Of a stretch of DNA of 64,000 nucleotides, positions 62,377 to 64,000 are shown piece by piece. The stretch is taken from positions 1,791,001-1,855,000 of the forward strand of contig NZ_CP034443.1 in NCBI RefSeq assembly GCF_003952365.1. The letters are read 5' to 3'. Made by a program: the position numbers and the translations under genes. Source of the DNA: Mesorhizobium sp. M9A.F.Ca.ET.002.03.1.2. GTDB taxonomy: Bacteria; Pseudomonadota; Alphaproteobacteria; Rhizobiales; Rhizobiaceae. The notes beneath the pieces were generated by a model. That model did no database searches. It saw only the letters and a list, made by a program, of their open reading frames with translations, and had not been told where the DNA came from. Positions within the stretch are counted from its first letter, which is position 1; each line of letters begins with the position of its first letter.

Positions 62377-62985
62377 ATGGATCACCTTCGCTATGCCGGG
62401 CTTTCGTTCGAGGCACAACGGGCGGCTTTTCTCGCCATAGTGTCCACCGACCCGCTGCTCGCCGATGCGCTGGCGCGGGTGCGCGCGCTCGCACTGCCGG
62501 ACTGGCTGGTGGTCTCCGGCGCGCTTTACAACAGCGTCTGGAACCACCTGACCGGCAAGCCATCGGGTTACGGCATCAAAGATATCGACCTGTTCTATTT
62601 CGACGACTCTGATCTGTCGTATGAGGCCGAGGACGTGGTCATTCGCCGCGCGGCCAGGCATTTCGAGGAGCTGCCGCTGCCGGTCGAAGTGCGCAACCAG
62701 GCGCGGGTGCATCTGTGGTACCCCAAGAAATTCGGACAGCCGTGCCCGCGCTATACGAGTTCCAGTGAATCGGTCAGCTATTTCGCTTCGAGGACCCATG
62801 CGGTCGGCGTTCGATACGACGGGAATGGGCAGTTGGATCTCGTGGCGCCGTTCGGTCTCAATGACATTTTCACGTTCCGCATCACGCCGAACCGGGTGAT
62901 GGACAACCAGAAGACACATGAGGCGAAGGGTGCGCGTGCCAGGGAGAACTGGCCGGAGATTAGTGTGGTGCCTTGGTGGGACTAG
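62377..62985 (+). CDS. Nucleotidyltransferase-like protein (DUF925)
   Basis: A 202-residue protein of the nucleotidyltransferase-like DUF925 family. The motif GYGIKDIDLFYFDDSDLSYE carries the aspartates expected of a minimal nucleotidyltransferase fold. VRNQARVHLWYPKKFGQPCP and NDIFTFRITPN are conserved family pieces. The ATG at 62377 follows an AAAGGGG site. The substrate is unknown. It lies 40 bases after pheT, in the same direction. Confidence 0.85.
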   Translation: MDHLRYAGLSFEAQRAAFLAIVSTDPLLADALARVRALALPDWLVVSGALYNSVWNHLTGKPSGYGIKDIDLFYFDDSDLSYEAEDVVIRRAARHFEELPLPVEVRNQARVHLWYPKKFGQPCPRYTSSSESVSYFASRTHAVGVRYDGNGQLDLVAPFGLNDIFTFRITPNRVMDNQKTHEAKGARARENWPEISVVPWWD

Positions 62986-63001
62986 CGAAATAAGAAAAGT
63001 C

Positions 63002-63034
63002 GGCGGGACAGCGCCCCATAGGCGCTGTCCCGCC
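63002..63034. terminator. Perfect 14-bp hairpin between convergent genes
   Basis: GGCGGGACAGCGCC (63002-63015) pairs exactly with GGCGCTGTCCCGCC (63021-63034) around CCATA. It lies 16 bases after the nucleotidyltransferase-like gene and before the convergent aldo/keto reductase gene. There is no T-run, so termination would not be of the classical intrinsic type. Confidence 0.55.
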
Positions 63035-63118
63035 AACGTCTCGCAACCTTCTGCATCGCGCGGCGTTCGAAAAGGGCACCGAAGCGCCCCTTTTTGATCC
63101 ACCCCGGTCCGCGACGGT

Positions 63119-64000
<882 letters not shown>

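Overview
The window is high-GC, gene-dense chromosomal DNA of an alphaproteobacterium of the order Hyphomicrobiales (Rhizobiales). Gene content and order fit the genus Mesorhizobium best: pckA / chvI-chvG-hprK-PTS IIA-HPr-ahcY, hslV-hslU split by two small genes, trpF-trpB-trpA-accD-folC, divL-tsaE-addB-addA, and small palindromic intergenic repeats of the type common in rhizobia. This placement is inference from synteny; there is no rRNA in the window.

Layout. (1) 1-5.0 kb: a catabolic cluster with a truncated sugar/rhizopine-type ABC binding protein and a LacI-type regulator on the minus strand. Divergent from them is a three-gene redox system: a membrane desaturase-like oxygenase, a Rieske ferredoxin and an FAD ferredoxin reductase, resembling the rhizobial mocD-mocE-mocF genes. 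(2) 5.0-13.1 kb: an FKBP isomerase, then an accessory-looking stretch with a K+/H+-type antiporter, an MpaB-type oxygenase, a DUF4242 protein divergent from a LysR regulator, an RTX calcium-binding protein and a short dihydrofolate reductase. A direct repeat of about 50 bp lies near each end (5.9 and 13.1 kb). (3) 13.1-17.4 kb: a DUF1402 protein and the tightly overlapping hslV-GNAT-DUF2585-hslU operon. (4) 17.6-23.4 kb: hisB-DUF2628-hisH-DUF1330-hisA-arginase-like-hisF-hisE-coaA. (5) 23.4-26.9 kb, minus strand: alkB, a BON-LysM protein, arfB, pckA. (6) 27.2-32.7 kb: chvI-chvG-hprK-PTS IIA-HPr-ahcY. (7) 32.9-44.8 kb: divL, a tsaE-kinase fusion, murU-like, addB, addA, trxA, then a cupin. (8) 45.2-50.8 kb, minus strand: VOC, folC, accD, trpA, trpB, trpF. 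(9) 50.9-55.0 kb: small unknown genes, a YgjP-type metallopeptidase, DUF2852, a BenE transporter and an ABHD10-like hydrolase. (10) 55.2-62.3 kb: infC, two methyltransferase-like membrane genes (one frameshifted), rpmI-rplT, and pheS-GFA-pheT. (11) 62.4-64 kb: a nucleotidyltransferase-like gene and a truncated aldo/keto reductase.

How it works together. Most of the window is conserved housekeeping: histidine and tryptophan synthesis, translation, HslUV proteolysis, AddAB repair, ChvG/ChvI signalling next to a regulatory PTS, and cell-cycle control by DivL. The points most worth following are the mocDEF-like cluster with palindromic candidate operators, the repeat-flanked accessory block, the arginase-superfamily gene with an altered metal site inside the his operon, the TsaE-sugar kinase fusion next to a MurU-like uridylyltransferase, AccD without its zinc-ribbon cysteines, an AUU start codon for infC, and a family of five palindromic repeats. 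I found no tRNA, rRNA, CRISPR array or intact insertion sequence.
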